Of a stretch of 32,151 nt of DNA, positions 1-7,778 are shown in pieces. A model generated the notes under the pieces. The model made no database searches and had not been told where the DNA came from. It was given only the letters and a program-made list of their open reading frames with translations. The stretch lies in assembly GCF_011057645.1 (NCBI RefSeq), contig NZ_JAALGE010000036.1, positions 1 to 32,151 on the forward strand, given 5' to 3'. A program made the translations under genes and the position numbers. Source of the DNA: Marisediminicola senii (GTDB lineage: Bacteria; Actinomycetota; Actinomycetes; Actinomycetales; Microbacteriaceae). Every line of letters starts with the position of its first letter. Position 1 is the stretch's first letter.

Positions 1-102
1 AAAAGCAGGGTGGGGTGCAAAGGAACCGGAAGGTGAAGGGGCAAAGATCGATGGCAACGGGCGAGGGGCAGTGGGACGGACGGCAGAAGGGACGGCGGGT
101 GG
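1..102. other. Left edge of contig, no gene; probably low-quality bases
   Basis: No reading frame here is supported. The first 60 bases are strongly purine-rich (47 of 60 are A or G), unlike the rest of the window. On the minus strand this is a pyrimidine-rich tail leading outward from the YceI gene, mirroring the C-rich tail at the right edge. Degraded base calls at a contig end are the simplest reading. A genuine purine-rich 3' untranslated region cannot be excluded. Confidence 0.4.
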
Positions 103-660
103 CTACGCCTGCAGGGCGACCTGGGCGTCGATCGTGATGGTCACGGTGTCGCCGAGGAGCACTCCGCCGGACTCGACGGCCGAGTTCCAGCTCACGCCGA
201 AGTCGTGGCGGTTGATCTTGGTGGTGAACGAGCCGCCGGCGACGGTCTGGCCGTAGCCGTTCACGATGATGCCGCCGAACTCGCCCGTGAAAGTGACCGG
301 CTTGGTCACGCCGCGCAGGGTGAGGTCGCCCGAGATCGCGAGGTCGTCGCTGTCGGTGCGGATGTCGTTCGACACGAAGTCGATGGTCGGGAACTCGTCG
401 GGCGCGAAGAAGTCGTTGGTGCGGAGGTGGTTGTCGCGGTCCTTCTGGCGGGTGTTGACCGACTTGACCTCGATCGACGCGGAGATCTTCGAGTCCAGCG
501 GGTTCTCGGCGGTCTCGACGGTCACGTCGAAGGTCTCGAACGAGCCCTTGACCTTGGAGATCGCGAGGTGGCGCACCGAGAAGGTGACCTCGGAGTGGGT
601 GGGGTCGAGCTTCCAGGTGCCGGTGGTGTAGCCGGGGATGGTGTCTGCGGTGAGCGTCAT
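103..660 (-). CDS. YceI family protein (lipocalin-like polyisoprenoid-binding fold)
   Basis: A 185-residue protein with the YceI pattern: an N-terminal W-x-L-D-P-T-H-S-E-V-x-F strand, then VRHL, a central EVKSVNT segment, RDNHLRTNDFF, and a C-terminal stretch of beta strands ending in the usual 'tIDAQV' type sequence. YceI proteins fold as a lipocalin-like barrel that holds long isoprenoid chains; their physiological role is unsettled (isoprenoid binding or stress response). No signal peptide is visible, so it is probably cytoplasmic, as is common in Actinobacteria. The start at 660 is chosen because a GAGGA ribosome binding site lies just upstream; the much longer open frame has no family similarity before this methionine. 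A 12-bp AT-rich palindrome sits about 80 bases upstream. Confidence 0.9.
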   Translation of the reverse strand: MTLTADTIPGYTTGTWKLDPTHSEVTFSVRHLAISKVKGSFETFDVTVETAENPLDSKISASIEVKSVNTRQKDRDNHLRTNDFFAPDEFPTIDFVSNDIRTDSDDLAISGDLTLRGVTKPVTFTGEFGGIIVNGYGQTVAGGSFTTKINRHDFGVSWNSAVESGGVLLGDTVTITIDAQVALQA

Positions 661-738
661 GGTGATGTCCTCTGTGTTGAGTGCGTATCGGTCAGTGGAT
701 CCGGGTGAGCGGCGAGCGACAGCCCCACGCTCAAATGT

Positions 739-750
739 ATGCAATTGCAT
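739..750. promoter_or_regulatory. Perfect 12-bp palindrome upstream of the YceI gene, candidate operator
   Basis: ATGCAATTGCAT is a perfect inverted repeat in an unusually AT-rich patch of a GC-rich region, about 80 bases before the YceI start. Its form resembles sites bound by MarR-type winged-helix dimers. A TACATT that could be a -10 box for the minus strand overlaps its edge. The regulator is unknown; the only MarR gene in the window is about 25 kb away. Confidence 0.45.
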
Positions 751-767
751 TGAATCACGTTTTATTC

Positions 768-796
768 CCGGGCGCGCGCCCCGGTGCGAGGGCACC
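768..796 (-). terminator. GC-rich hairpins after the aldo/keto reductase gene
   Basis: Two adjacent inverted repeats lie between the end of the aldo/keto reductase gene and the YceI gene: CCGGG/CCCGG (768-772 and 780-784) and GGTGC/GCACC (783-787 and 792-796). They share two bases and so may be alternatives. Neither is followed by a U tract on the minus strand, so a terminator role is only possible. Confidence 0.3.
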
Positions 797-829
797 CGCA
801 GGCACCCCCGCGCGGGGACGTCACCGTAC

Positions 830-1840
830 TCAGGTCTCGCGGGTCGCGGGTGACTGCGTCTTCGTGAGCGATGGGTCGTATTCCGCGACGTCGCCGATGA
901 CCGAATCGATGAGGGACACGACCTCGTCGGGAAGGGTGACCCCGGCCGCGAGGGCGTTCGAGGTGACCTGTTCGGGCCGCGAGGCGCCGATGATGGCCGA
1001 CGCGACATTGGAGTTGCGCAGCACCCATGCGATGGCGAGCTGGGCCATGTCGATCTCGAGGTCGCGCGCGATGGGCTCGAGCTCCTGTACGGCCTCGAGC
1101 ACGTCGTCGCGCAGCCAGCGCTTGACCATGTCGGCGCCGCCCTTGTCGTCGGTTGCGCGGGTGCCGGGGGGCAGGGCAGCGCCCGGCTTGTACTTGCCGG
1201 TGAGCACGCCCTGGGCGATCGGCGACCAGACGATCTGGCTGATCCCCAGTTCGCGCGAGGTCGGTTCGACCTCGGCCTCGATGACGCGCCACAGCATTGA
1301 GTACTGCGGCTGGTTCGAGATGAGCTGAATGCCCAGGTCGGTGGCGAGCGCGTGCCCGGCGCGCAACTGCTCCGCCGTCCACTCCGAGACGCCGATGTAC
1401 AGCGCCTTGCCCTGGCGCACCAGGTCGGCGAACGCCTGCATGGTCTCCTCCAGTGGCGTCTCGTGGTCGTACCGGTGCGCCTGATAGAGGTCGACGTAGT
1501 CGGTGCGCAGGCGCTTCAGCGAGCCGTTCATCGACTCCACGATGTGCTTGCGCGACAAGCCGGAATCGTTCGGGCCCTTGGGTCCGGTCGGGCCGAACAC
1601 CTTGGTGAAGATCTCCACCGATTCGCGACGCTCGTTCTTGAGCGCGCGGCCGAGCACCTTCTCGGCCATCGTGTTGGCGTACACGTCGGCGGTGTCGAAG
1701 CTCGTGATGCCCGATTCGATCGCCGCCTTCACGCAGGCGAGCGCGGTGGTGTTCTCCACCTGCGAGCCGTGGGTCAGCCAGTTTCCGTAGGTGATGGCCG
1801 AGACCTTGAGTCCGCTGTTTCCGAGATATCTGAATTCCAT
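830..1840 (-). CDS. Aldo/keto reductase family oxidoreductase
   Basis: A 336-residue TIM-barrel NAD(P)H-dependent oxidoreductase. The catalytic tetrad is readable: D49 in FDTADVY, Y54, K80 in EIFTKVF and H122 in YQAHRYD. The N-terminus MEFRYLGNSGLKVS and the late segment SAIIGASRPEQV (cofactor phosphate-binding region) are typical of the branch containing YghZ and the potassium-channel beta-subunit-like reductases. Length is normal for that branch. The substrate cannot be told from sequence; carbonyl compounds or methylglyoxal-type aldehydes are typical. The start at 1840 fits the family N-terminus and is preceded by a -10-like TAACGT only six bases away, suggesting a leaderless transcript. 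It is transcribed toward the YceI gene but separated from it by about 170 bases, so it need not share its mRNA. Confidence 0.92.
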   Translation of the reverse strand: MEFRYLGNSGLKVSAITYGNWLTHGSQVENTTALACVKAAIESGITSFDTADVYANTMAEKVLGRALKNERRESVEIFTKVFGPTGPKGPNDSGLSRKHIVESMNGSLKRLRTDYVDLYQAHRYDHETPLEETMQAFADLVRQGKALYIGVSEWTAEQLRAGHALATDLGIQLISNQPQYSMLWRVIEAEVEPTSRELGISQIVWSPIAQGVLTGKYKPGAALPPGTRATDDKGGADMVKRWLRDDVLEAVQELEPIARDLEIDMAQLAIAWVLRNSNVASAIIGASRPEQVTSNALAAGVTLPDEVVSLIDSVIGDVAEYDPSLTKTQSPATRET

Positions 1841-1846
1841 ACCCCC

Positions 1847-1852
1847 ACGTTA
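1847..1852 (-). promoter_or_regulatory. -10 box TAACGT, leaderless promoter of the aldo/keto reductase
   Basis: TAACGT lies six bases before the ATG on the minus strand and there is no Shine-Dalgarno sequence. This is the arrangement expected of a leaderless actinobacterial transcript. Confidence 0.5.
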
Positions 1853-1905
1853 TGCGGCGGGGCGCGATTCGGTGTGGCATCGCCCGGCACCGCCGGTCCC
1901 ACCGC

Positions 1906-2035
1906 CCGAAGCTGGGAATCGGCCCCATGACCAATCCGGTCGGCATCCCGTGCCGAAGCTCCAGCATCCCGAGGTTCCCGCCTCGCACCATCTCTTCACC
2001 GCCGAAGATGCAGCTTCGGATATCCCCCGCCGAAG
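1906..2035. repeat. Four CCGAAG repeats and one inverted copy upstream of the polysaccharide operon
   Basis: CCGAAG occurs at 1906-1911, 1953-1958, 2002-2007 and 2030-2035, and its complement CTTCGG at 2014-2019. The copies at 2002 and 2014 form an inverted repeat with a six-base gap. All lie in the 261-base divergent intergenic region between the aldo/keto reductase and the glycosyltransferase operon. No convincing -35/-10 pair for the operon was found. The cluster could bind a regulator, but no function is known. Confidence 0.35.
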
Positions 2036-2101
2036 TCGCGTTTCGCCCGGCCCCGTTTTCGCAGCAGTCAGATTCCTACCTCACCCCCCGGAGGCAGCAC
2101 C

Positions 2102-3649
2102 GTGATTCCCTCATTCCCCTCGACGCTCCGCGCGTCGACGACGCAGCCGGACCCGCTGGTGACCCCGGCGCCGCTCCCTCCCACGGAGGTCGTTCCCAAC
2201 CGGGGCGTTCCCGAAGGTGGAGCCGCCGACCCCGCCGCGTTCTCCTTCCTGCCCGACTGGTCGCCCGGCGAGTGGATCGGGTACTCGAGCCTGATCGTGC
2301 TCGCGCTGATACTCACCGCCATCGCCGTGACGACCCTGTGGTGGATGCTGCACGCCTGGCGCTCCACCGGACACCTCAAGAACACCGGCTTCTCGTCGAC
2401 GCCACAGGCACCCCAGCTGTCGTTCACCCTGCTGGTGCCCGGACGGCACGAGGAGGAGGTCATGGGGCAGACGCTCGACAAGCTCGCGACCCAGACGCAT
2501 CCGGATTTCGAGATCATCGCGATCGTCGGCCACGACGACCCCGGCACCGAGCGGGTCGTGCGCGAAGCAGCAGCGCGGCATCCACACCTCATCACGGTCG
2601 TCGTCGATGACAGCGTTCCCAAGAACAAGCCCAAGGCGCTGAACAAGGCCCTCGAGATCGCCCGCGGCGACGTGGTCGGCGTCTTCGATGCCGAGGACGA
2701 CGTGCACCCGGCGCTGCTCAGCCTGGTCGACTCGCGCTTCACCGAGACCGGCGCCGACGTGGTGCAGGGCGGCGTGCAGCTGATGAACTTCCAGACCAGC
2801 TGGTGGTCGCTGCGCAACGTGCTCGAGTACTACTTCTGGTTCCGGTCGCGCCTGCACTTCCACGCCGGCGCGCGCTTCATCCCGCTGGGCGGCAACACCG
2901 TCTTCGTGCGGCGCGAGTGGCTCGACTGGTCGAACGGCTGGGACGATGGATGCCTCGCCGAGGACTGCGAGCTCGGCGTTCGGCTGTCGAGTGCCGGGGC
3001 GAAGGTCGTCGTCGCGTACAGCGCCGAGGTCGTCACCAGGGAAGAGACCCCGGGCACCCTGAAGTCGCTGTACAAGCAGCGCACCCGCTGGAACCAGGGC
3101 TTCCTGCAGGTGCTGGGCAAGGGGGAGTGGCGTAAGTTGCCGCACCTGAGCCAGCGCATGTTCGCCCGCTACCTGCTGTCGATGCCGTTCCTCCAGGCCA
3201 TCACCGGCCTGCTCATCCCGGTGTCGATCATCCTCATCCTCACCGTCAAGGTGCCGACCGCCGTGGCGCTCATCACCTTCATCCCGATCGCGCCCACCAT
3301 CGTCACGCTCGCGGTCGAGATCGCCGGACTCACCGAGTTCGGCCGGCTCTACAACCGCAAGGTGCGCATCAGGGACTACGTGAAGCTCGTGCTCGGTACC
3401 TTCCCGTACCAGGTGTTCCTCGCCGCCGCAGCGGTGAGGGCCGTCGCGCGCAACCTCCGCGGTGACCACTCATGGGAGAAGACCGAGCACACCGGTGCGC
3501 ACCGCGACGCCGTCGTGGTGAACGCCGAGCCGAACGCCGATGACGCGGTGAGCACGACCGGCGCCGGCGCCAGCGCCCGCCCCAGCGCTGCTGCTGCTGC
3601 TCCCGCTTCTGACGACGCCAGCCTGACCCCCGCCGGAGGCACCCGATGA
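2102..3649 (+). CDS. Membrane family 2 glycosyltransferase, processive (cellulose-synthase-like) type
   Basis: A 515-residue protein starting at GTG 2102 with GGAGG seven bases upstream. A Pro-rich N-terminus is followed by a membrane segment (about 59-82), a cytosolic GT2 domain and two or more C-terminal membrane segments (about 360-415). Processive GT2 signatures are present: DAEDD at 196-200 (metal/sugar-nucleotide site), ED at 287-288 (catalytic base) and QRTRW at 326-330 (the QxxRW acceptor motif). The family polymerises a sugar from its nucleotide form and moves it through the membrane, as cellulose and hyaluronan synthases do. No PilZ domain is visible, so cyclic-di-GMP control by that route is not suggested. 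It is the first gene of a five-gene cluster and its stop overlaps the next start (ATGA). The polymer cannot be predicted; the neighbouring GH8 enzyme hints at a beta-1,4-linked glucan-like chain. Confidence 0.88.
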   Translation: MIPSFPSTLRASTTQPDPLVTPAPLPPTEVVPNRGVPEGGAADPAAFSFLPDWSPGEWIGYSSLIVLALILTAIAVTTLWWMLHAWRSTGHLKNTGFSSTPQAPQLSFTLLVPGRHEEEVMGQTLDKLATQTHPDFEIIAIVGHDDPGTERVVREAAARHPHLITVVVDDSVPKNKPKALNKALEIARGDVVGVFDAEDDVHPALLSLVDSRFTETGADVVQGGVQLMNFQTSWWSLRNVLEYYFWFRSRLHFHAGARFIPLGGNTVFVRREWLDWSNGWDDGCLAEDCELGVRLSSAGAKVVVAYSAEVVTREETPGTLKSLYKQRTRWNQGFLQVLGKGEWRKLPHLSQRMFARYLLSMPFLQAITGLLIPVSIILILTVKVPTAVALITFIPIAPTIVTLAVEIAGLTEFGRLYNRKVRIRDYVKLVLGTFPYQVFLAAAAVRAVARNLRGDHSWEKTEHTGAHRDAVVVNAEPNADDAVSTTGAGASARPSAAAAAPASDDASLTPAGGTR

Positions 3650-5670
3650 CCACCACGACAGAACGACCCATCTCGCGCGAGGCCCCGCGCCCCGCGTCCG
3701 CCGGCGCCGGTTCCGGTCAGGTATCCGACTCCGCCGACCGCCCGCGCGTCCCGCGCCGCCGCCTTCGCACCTGGTTCCGCGCCCACCGCGCGAACATCGC
3801 CTGGCTGTCGCCGGTACTGCTCGTCTCCGCCCTCGTGCAGGCCATCAACCTCGGCGGATCCCCGCAGCGGGTCGACGACGAGGGCACCTACACCGCGCAG
3901 GCCTGGGCAGTCAACAACCTCGGCGAGCTCGCGCACTACACCTACTGGTACGACCACCCACCGCTCGCCTGGCTGCAGGTCGCGGCATGGACGGGCGCCA
4001 CCGGCGGGTTCCAGCGCTACGACTTCGCCGTCATCGCGGCCCGCGAGGCCATGGTCATCGCGACGCTGGTCAGCCTCACCCTGCTGTGGTTCATCGCCCG
4101 TCGCCTCGGGTTCAGCCGCGTGGCCGCCTCGGTGACCGCCCTCGTCTTCGCGCTCTCCCCGCTCGCCGTGCAGTTCCACCGCTCGTTCTACCTCGACAAC
4201 GTGGCCATGCCGTGGCTGCTCGCGTCGATCCTGCTCGCGATGACCCGCAAACACCAGCTCGCCGGGTTCGCGGCATCCGCCGCCGCCCTCGGCGTCTCGG
4301 TGCTGAGCAAGGAGACCTTCCTGCTCGCGCTGCCGCTCGTCGGATGGCTGATGTGGAAGAACGCGCGCATCGAGACCCGCCGATACACCCTCTCGGTGGC
4401 CGCGACCATCCTCGTAATCATCGGCGGCGGCTACCTGCTGCTCGCGACGGTCAAGGGCGAACTGCTGCCGGGCGATGACCGGGTCAGCCTGTTCGACGGC
4501 GTCGCCTTCCAGCTCGCCTCCCGCGACTCGAGCGGGTCGATCTTCGACCCGGAAAGCCTGTTCAGCGCGACCACCGCGGTCTGGGTGCAGCTCGACCCGG
4601 TCATCGTCGTGCTCGCGCCGCTCGCCGCGATCGCCGGCCTGTTCATCCGCCGGCTCCGGCCGTTCGCGATCATGCTCGCCTTCCTCATCGCATTCATGTT
4701 CCGCCCGGGCGGGTACCTCCCGGTGCCGTACGTGTTGATGATGCTGCCGTTCGCGGCGCTCCTCATCGTCGGGGTGACCGAGCGCGCGGTGCGCACCTGG
4801 CGCCGTCGCCGCGGCGGTGTGCGCAGGGCACCCAACGTGCTCTGGCTCGTCGCCATCGTCGCGGCCGTCGCCGTGGCCGTTCCCGCCTGGGGAATGCAGC
4901 TGCGTGGACTGCTGCTCGCCGACCTCGACGAGCCCGCCCGCGATGCGCAGTCGTGGATCGAGGAGAACGTTCCCCGCGACTCCCGCCTCATCGTCGACGA
5001 CATCATGTGGGTCGACCTCGTCACCGCCGGCTTCGCCCGCGACAACGTGGTCTGGTTCTACAAGCTCGACACCGACCCGGCTGTGCAGGCCCAGTCACCG
5101 AACGGCTGGCGCGACTCCGACTACATCGTTACGACCGACTCGATGCTCACGTCGCCCAACGCGGCCAGCGCGGGATCCGCGGTCGAGAACTCCGTCGTCG
5201 TCGCGAGCTTCGGCGAGGGCGAACAGGCCGTCGAAGTCCGCAGGATCGACCCGGCGGGCATGGATGCTGCCACCACGGCACTCGAGGAGGCGGCGATCGA
5301 GCGCGCCGAGACCGGCCAGGACCTGCTGCGCAACCCCGACCTCGCTGTCGCCAGCGCCGATGCGGCACGCCTCGACGCCGGCCAGGTCGACGAGCGGGTC
5401 ACCATCGCGCTCGCCCAGCTGATGGCCTCCGGCCCGGTCACCGTCGACGGGTTCCCCATCGTCTTCGGCGAGGACGACCTCCCGTTCCGCCAGGTCGACA
5501 TCGGCGAGGCCGACGGCAACCCGCTGGTGGTCGACGGCCGGATGACGGATGATGCGGAGACCTTCGTCGAATCGCTCGCCGGACGCTACCGCCCATCCGA
5601 CGTCACGGTCGTCGACGGCGCAGTGCGCCTGACCTTCTCGATCGTCGCCCCCCAGGGCGTCGTGTCATGA
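3646..5670 (+). CDS. GT-C fold membrane glycosyltransferase (ArnT/PMT-like)
   Basis: A 674-residue polytopic membrane protein whose ATG overlaps the preceding stop. After a basic, Pro-rich cytosolic N-terminus (1-50) comes a first membrane helix, then the first extracytoplasmic loop with D77-D78-E79 (the acidic catalytic motif of GT-C enzymes) and YDHPP at 102-106, typical of ArnT/PMT relatives. Several further helices run to about residue 425, followed by a soluble extracytoplasmic domain of roughly 250 residues. Such enzymes take a sugar from a polyprenyl-phosphate carrier and place it on a lipid, protein or glycan outside the membrane. In this cluster it could decorate the polymer made by the upstream GT2 or glycosylate the secreted DUF4397 protein. 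Substrate and acceptor are not known. Confidence 0.82.
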   Translation: MTTTTERPISREAPRPASAGAGSGQVSDSADRPRVPRRRLRTWFRAHRANIAWLSPVLLVSALVQAINLGGSPQRVDDEGTYTAQAWAVNNLGELAHYTYWYDHPPLAWLQVAAWTGATGGFQRYDFAVIAAREAMVIATLVSLTLLWFIARRLGFSRVAASVTALVFALSPLAVQFHRSFYLDNVAMPWLLASILLAMTRKHQLAGFAASAAALGVSVLSKETFLLALPLVGWLMWKNARIETRRYTLSVAATILVIIGGGYLLLATVKGELLPGDDRVSLFDGVAFQLASRDSSGSIFDPESLFSATTAVWVQLDPVIVVLAPLAAIAGLFIRRLRPFAIMLAFLIAFMFRPGGYLPVPYVLMMLPFAALLIVGVTERAVRTWRRRRGGVRRAPNVLWLVAIVAAVAVAVPAWGMQLRGLLLADLDEPARDAQSWIEENVPRDSRLIVDDIMWVDLVTAGFARDNVVWFYKLDTDPAVQAQSPNGWRDSDYIVTTDSMLTSPNAASAGSAVENSVVVASFGEGEQAVEVRRIDPAGMDAATTALEEAAIERAETGQDLLRNPDLAVASADAARLDAGQVDERVTIALAQLMASGPVTVDGFPIVFGEDDLPFRQVDIGEADGNPLVVDGRMTDDAETFVESLAGRYRPSDVTVVDGAVRLTFSIVAPQGVVS

Positions 5671-5706
5671 CCCCCGCAGTTCGCCCAGTACGCCCACCCG
5701 CAGCAT

Positions 5707-5722
5707 CCAGAAATCCCCTACC
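5707..5722 (+). promoter_or_regulatory. CCAGAAAT-CCCCTAC element before the DUF4397 gene
   Basis: This 16-base element is almost repeated (one base shorter) at 8685-8698 before the M23 peptidase gene, and a looser version, TCAGATTCCTAC, lies at 2068-2079 before the first glycosyltransferase gene. All three precede genes for surface or secreted products. A shared regulatory or promoter element is possible; it matches nothing I can name. Confidence 0.3.
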
Positions 5723-5738
5723 CCCCGAGGAGATCACC

Positions 5739-6623
5739 ATGACCGAGCCCGCAAACCCCGGCCGCACCGCCCGCCGGGCACCCACGACCATGCTGGCCGT
5801 CGCCGCCGTGGCACTCACGGCCCTGGGCCTCGGGGGCGTCGGTGCAGCGCAGGCCGCACCCGCGGGCACGCTGCCCGCTACGACCGTGCCGGCGAACACC
5901 CTGCCCGCCACCACGGGCACCGACGGCTGGATGCGCGTCGCCCACCTGTCGCCGGACACCAAGTCGGTCGACATCAAGCTCAGCGCCCTCAGCGGTGGCG
6001 ACGCGATCGTGGAGCTCACCGATGTGGCCTACGGGGCGGTCTCCGACTACCTCGCCGTGCCGGAGGGCACCTACGTGGTGTCGATGGTGCCATCCGATGG
6101 GGCCGCGGATGCCGCGCCCATCGTTTCCGCGTCGGTGCGCATCGAGCCCGCCAAGACCATCACCGTCGCCGCGTTCGGCCGCAACAGCGACCTCGAGACG
6201 CAGGTGTTCACCGACGACCTCACCAGCCCGGCGGCCGGAGAGGCTCGCATCCGCCTCATCCAGGCCTCGACGGTCACCGACTCCGTCGACGTCAACACCA
6301 GCACCGGCGTGCTCATCGCCGACGACGCCACCGCGGGTGCCGCCACGAGCTACGCGACGGTTCCGGCCGGCCCGTGGGAGCTCGAGCTGACCGCCACCGG
6401 CCTCGCCGACACCGCGTCGGTCGACCTCGCCGACGGAAGCGCCAACACCCTGTTCGTGCTCGACAACGCCGACGGCGGACTCACCGTCATGTCGGTGCTC
6501 GACAGTGCCACCGTGGGCGTCATGCCGGAGGGTGGCGTGCAGACCGGCGGGGGATCGCTCGCCACCGACGGCCCGCTCGCCGAGCTCGCCGCGTCGGTCG
6601 ACCTCGCGGGTGGGCGCGGATGA
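5739..6623 (+). CDS. Secreted DUF4397 domain protein
   Basis: A 294-residue exported protein. An upstream ATG at 5667 overlaps the previous stop, but the start at 5739 is preferred: GAGGAG lies six bases upstream and the protein then begins with a proper signal peptide (basic RTARR, hydrophobic core about 18-35, cleavage near AQA-A at 39/40). The mature part has two beta-rich DUF4397 repeats, the first starting WMRVAHLSPDTKSVDI and the second around IRLIQASTVTDSVDV. LPATT occurs twice immediately after the signal peptide (45-49 and 55-59, the second followed by G). The C-terminus holds MPEGGVQTGGG but lacks the hydrophobic helix and basic tail of a normal cell-wall sorting signal. DUF4397 function is unknown. 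Its position between glycosyltransferases and a sortase suggests a surface scaffold or an anchor for the glycan. Confidence 0.88.
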   Translation: MTEPANPGRTARRAPTTMLAVAAVALTALGLGGVGAAQAAPAGTLPATTVPANTLPATTGTDGWMRVAHLSPDTKSVDIKLSALSGGDAIVELTDVAYGAVSDYLAVPEGTYVVSMVPSDGAADAAPIVSASVRIEPAKTITVAAFGRNSDLETQVFTDDLTSPAAGEARIRLIQASTVTDSVDVNTSTGVLIADDATAGAATSYATVPAGPWELELTATGLADTASVDLADGSANTLFVLDNADGGLTVMSVLDSATVGVMPEGGVQTGGGSLATDGPLAELAASVDLAGGRG

Positions 6624-7774
6624 GTCGTCGCCGGGCCGTGATCGCCGCGGTGATCGTGGTCGCCGTCGCGGTGACCGCGGTGGCCGCACTGTTCTTCACG
6701 GGGGCGCGCATGCCGTCGTCACCGACCGCGGAGCCCGCGGGCAGCACGTCGGCCGAGCCGGGCGAGCCCCGCAGCGACTGGACCGCGACCGAGCTGGGGC
6801 AGTCGTTCCTTGCCGAGTGGGTCGACGACGGCCGTGTCGTGCGCCGCGACCAGGGCAACGACACCGTGAGCGAGGGGCAGGCCTATGGCATGCTCATCGC
6901 GCTCGCGGTCGACGACGAGGAGTCGTTCGACGAGATCTGGAGCTGGACGCAGCAGAACATGGTGCGCCCGGACGGACTGCTGGCATGGCGATGGAGCGAC
7001 GGCGAGGTCATCGACGACGAACCGGCCTCCGACGCCGACCTCGACGTGGCGCGCGCCCTGGTGCTCGCCGGAGCCGCGTTCGACAGCCCGGATTACGTCG
7101 ACGACGGGCACGCGCTCGCCGGCGGCATCCTCGATTCGATGACGGTGCAGACCGACGCCGGGCGCATCCTGCTGCCCGGAACGTGGGCCGCCGGGACGCA
7201 GCCGTACGCCTACAACCCGTCGTACTCGTCGCCCGCCGCCTTCGCGGTGCTCGGGGAAAGCACGGGGGATGCGCGTTGGACCGAGCTCCAGCAAGGCTCC
7301 GCCGTCGTGACCACGACCATCCTGAACCAGACCGACCTGCCGCCCGACTGGGCGCAGGTCAACCCCGACGGGCGGGTCGACGCCATGGCGGGAGCCGCCG
7401 GAACGGGGGAGGACGTGCGCTACAGCTACGACGCCGCCCGCCTGCCCGTCCGCTACGCCGAATCGTGCGACCCCGCCGACCGCGAGCTCGCGGCACAGCT
7501 GGTCGACCCGCTCAGCAGGCAGCAGCTGCTACCGGCCGAGCTCGACCTCGGCGGCACGGCGCTGGCCGAGGCCGTGCACCCGCTCGCCTACGCGGCACGC
7601 GCCGCCGCAGTCGCCTCGGCCGGCGACACCGCGGCAGCGATGGACGACCTCGATGCCGGCGTCGCCGTGCTCGACGAGTCGCCCACCTACTACGGGGCCG
7701 CCTGGGCAGCCCTCGCACCGCTGATGCTGCAGTCCGACCGCCTCGGCGGCTGCCCGATCCTCGAGGGAGCGTGA
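6620..7774 (+). CDS. Glycoside hydrolase family 8 (endoglucanase-like), membrane-anchored
   Basis: A 384-residue protein whose ATG overlaps the DUF4397 stop; the longer open frame upstream is only overlap. Residues 6-28 are an uncleaved-looking signal anchor, followed by a Pro/Ser/Glu linker and a GH8 catalytic domain. VSEGQAYGMLIAL carries the probable catalytic acid E85. The stretch from A136, ASDADLDVA, matches the GH8 signature around the acidic residues, with V in place of the usual I or M. NPSYSSPAAF and YDAARLPVRYA are further family motifs. GH8 enzymes cut beta-1,4 glucans, xylan or chitosan by inversion, and the cellulase BcsZ of cellulose operons belongs to this family. Next to a processive GT2 it probably trims or releases the polymer outside the cell. 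The exact glycan is unknown. Confidence 0.88.
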   Translation: MSRRRAVIAAVIVVAVAVTAVAALFFTGARMPSSPTAEPAGSTSAEPGEPRSDWTATELGQSFLAEWVDDGRVVRRDQGNDTVSEGQAYGMLIALAVDDEESFDEIWSWTQQNMVRPDGLLAWRWSDGEVIDDEPASDADLDVARALVLAGAAFDSPDYVDDGHALAGGILDSMTVQTDAGRILLPGTWAAGTQPYAYNPSYSSPAAFAVLGESTGDARWTELQQGSAVVTTTILNQTDLPPDWAQVNPDGRVDAMAGAAGTGEDVRYSYDAARLPVRYAESCDPADRELAAQLVDPLSRQQLLPAELDLGGTALAEAVHPLAYAARAAAVASAGDTAAAMDDLDAGVAVLDESPTYYGAAWAALAPLMLQSDRLGGCPILEGA

Positions 7775-7778
7775 CGCG

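Noticed and set aside
2111-3469. Minus-strand open frame of 452 codons opposite the GT2 gene
   Set aside because: Antisense to a gene with all processive GT2 motifs; no recognisable domain.
5667-5738. Upstream ATG at 5667 as start of the DUF4397 gene
   Set aside because: It overlaps the previous stop neatly, but the ATG at 5739 has a strong ribosome binding site and is followed at once by a normal signal peptide.
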